Of a stretch of DNA of 33,256 bases, positions 32,253 to 33,256 are shown piece after piece. The DNA is from DATGMS01 sp040905145 (GTDB lineage Bacteria > Bacteroidota > Bacteroidia > Cytophagales > Cyclobacteriaceae), in assembly GCA_040905145.1 (NCBI GenBank), contig JBBDSC010000140.1, positions 1 to 33,256 of the forward strand. Direction: 5' to 3'. Within the stretch, counting starts at the first letter, position 1. The number at the start of each line of letters is the position of its first letter. The position numbers and the translations under genes were made by a program. Below the pieces are notes generated by a model, which worked only from the letters and a program-made list of their open reading frames with translations, ran no database searches and was not told the DNA's origin.

Positions 32253-32286
32253 AAGGCACTGCTAATAAAATTACAGTGCCTTTTTT
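32253..32286 (+). terminator. Terminator of the SusCD unit
   Basis: GGCACTG (32255-32261) pairs with CAGTGCC (32274-32280), extended by AA/TT, around a 12-base loop, and is followed by six T. It shows that the uptake unit has only three genes. Confidence 0.88.
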
Positions 32287-32469
32287 AATGAATTCCGTTC
32301 CAAATAACTTTTTAAATGGTAGCGGCCTTTAGATTAGCATGATATAAATAAATCAAGAAAGCAGCTATTAAAGAACAGATAGAGAAGCTGTAAAATTAGT
32401 GGATAAACCGGAGGATGTTGGTTCAGCGTTACTTTAGATACTGCTGGCGAATTGCAGTATACTTCCTAC

Positions 32470-33120
32470 ATGTTCAATGAGCGGGTTGCGGGTTTTGATA
32501 AAAAAGTGGAACGGTCCCGGATCTATTTATATTCGGTATTCTTTCCATTAATGGCAGCCATGGTGTTTGTATTTTTGGGACAGAATCATTCTGGTGAGGT
32601 TTTTAGCACTGTTTTTTTTTCTACTCTGTGGATAGGGCTTTTTTTCGTTTCATATTTAATCATCAACCTTGCCTGGAGTGATACATTTGAGGATAGGTTT
32701 ATCCCAAATGTCACCAGGATGATTGCCAGCAGAAATACCGAGTTTAAAACATCATTTACTCCAGAACAAATGGCCATAATATTTGACAACTTGGTTGAGT
32801 ATGAATTTTTGGATTTTATCGATGAAGATCTGAGGAAGGAAAAACGGCGAAATTTTGTGGAGATTTTTATGAGAGGCAGACCTCCCCTAGCCCCTCAGTT
32901 CAAATTGTTGATGAACAATCCCCAGACTCACTATCTCCACCAAAAAATTGAAAAACAATCTAAGGATTTTACTTTGGAAAAATTTTTAAGGATTTTTTCC
33001 AACAACAACGAATCCGCCACCAGTAAATCGGTATTATCTTCTGCATCCAAGGCAAAAAGAATTACCCATGGTCCGAAAAGACAAAATGATATAGACGCCA
33101 TTTTTAATTTTAAAGGTTAA
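32470..33120 (+). CDS. Membrane protein with two N-terminal helices, unknown function
   Basis: From ATG 32470 the product has 216 residues; a TTG six codons upstream is possible but less likely. Two hydrophobic helices lie at about residues 19-38 (SVFFPLMAAMVFVFLG) and 47-66 (FFSTLWIGLFFVSYLIINLA). About 150 soluble residues follow, rich in charged helices (FTPEQMAIIFDNLVEYEFLD), and the tail is basic. This layout suggests an inner-membrane anchor with a cytoplasmic domain. I recognise no family. The 240 bases before it contain only short broken frames, and it belongs to no visible operon. Confidence 0.65.
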   Translation: MFNERVAGFDKKVERSRIYLYSVFFPLMAAMVFVFLGQNHSGEVFSTVFFSTLWIGLFFVSYLIINLAWSDTFEDRFIPNVTRMIASRNTEFKTSFTPEQMAIIFDNLVEYEFLDFIDEDLRKEKRRNFVEIFMRGRPPLAPQFKLLMNNPQTHYLHQKIEKQSKDFTLEKFLRIFSNNNESATSKSVLSSASKAKRITHGPKRQNDIDAIFNFKG

Positions 33121-33211
33121 GGTTTAACCCAAAAAGGTTAAGGAATATTAACCCTTCTTAATTCTTCCTCCCTCCAATCTTTTCCTTTGCTGTACTTAAT
33201 CAACTCAATCA

Positions 33212-33232
33212 CTATGCACTAGAAGTGCATAG
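33212..33232. repeat. Perfect 9-bp palindrome near the window end
   Basis: CTATGCACT-AGA-AGTGCATAG forms a perfect 9-bp dyad with a 3-base centre. It is not followed by a T run on either strand, so it is not an obvious terminator. It may be an operator, a repeat element or part of a mobile element end lying outside the window. No gene is visible in 33121-33256. Confidence 0.5.
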
Positions 33233-33256
33233 GCTGGACTTTGGCTATTTTCAAGA

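Noticed and set aside
32340..32469. Short frames reading KKAAIKEQIEKL and REAVKLVDKPEDVG before the last gene
   Set aside because: They are suggestive of an antitoxin-like fragment but too short and broken to assign to any family.
1..33256. CRISPR arrays, rRNA genes, known riboswitches
   Set aside because: I looked for regularly spaced direct repeats, rRNA landmarks and familiar riboswitch cores and saw none.

Overview
The window looks like chromosomal DNA of a member of the Bacteroidota, most likely Cytophagales (Cyclobacteriaceae-like: Cyclobacterium, Algoriphagus, Echinicola). The basis is a SusC/SusD pair, several promoters of the Bacteroidota type (-7 TAnnTTTG), many short lipoprotein signals, REP-like palindromes and the gene styles of MnmE, LhgO and DapD. 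The genus is an inference from familiarity. A run of exactly 100 Ns (5998-6097) shows that this is a scaffold from a draft assembly. The Ns are flanked by a perfect 55-base duplication, so the gap is probably an artefact inside one gene.

Layout. 1-860: tRNA-Asp(GTC) on the minus strand with its own promoter and terminator, a truncated second copy of its 5' half inside the leader, and a frameshifted GIY-YIG nuclease remnant. 901-5854: a secreted lipoprotein, a Bcr/CflA-type MFS exporter, an ABC-F ATPase with one degenerate ATP site, a small acidic protein and MsrB. 5895-6355: an orphan HepT-like (DUF86) toxin gene that carries the assembly gap. 6467-7666: L-2-hydroxyglutarate dehydrogenase/oxidase. 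7825-11762: a tight trehalose operon (beta-phosphoglucomutase, OtsB, GH65 phosphorylase) closed by a strong terminator shared with a convergent Hpt gene. 12142-12942: a long AT-rich intergenic stretch. 12943-16348: an exported TPR/DnaJ-type zinc-finger protein, a TPR lipoprotein and dapD (both minus), and a glycosyltransferase. 16349-17029: REP-like palindromes, a 7-base tandem repeat and two candidate operators. 17030-21583: a five-gene TroR/TroABCD-like Mn/Zn uptake operon in which one permease is fused to a second DtxR-type domain. 21846-23681: an exported thioredoxin-fold protein and MnmE.

23682-26800 is a gene graveyard. It holds a HEPN-like fragment, an IS66 remnant (tnpA frameshifted, tnpB truncated) joined at a seven-base microhomology to the back half of an RsbQ-like hydrolase gene, a PAS/histidine kinase missing its phospho-acceptor region, a ParE-like toxin with a nonsense codon, and the 5' stub of a SusC-family receptor. 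26943-32229 is an intact SusC-SusD-lipoprotein uptake unit with no enzyme beside it and a terminator after the third gene. The window ends with a two-helix membrane protein of unknown role and a short palindrome.

The clearest unusual features are the permease-DtxR fusion with paired operator-like dyads upstream of its operon, the gene set suggesting trehalose synthesis through a trehalose-6-phosphate phosphorylase, the one-sided decay of the ABC-F protein, and the decayed IS66/rsbQ region. I saw no CRISPR array, rRNA, integrase or complete transposon.
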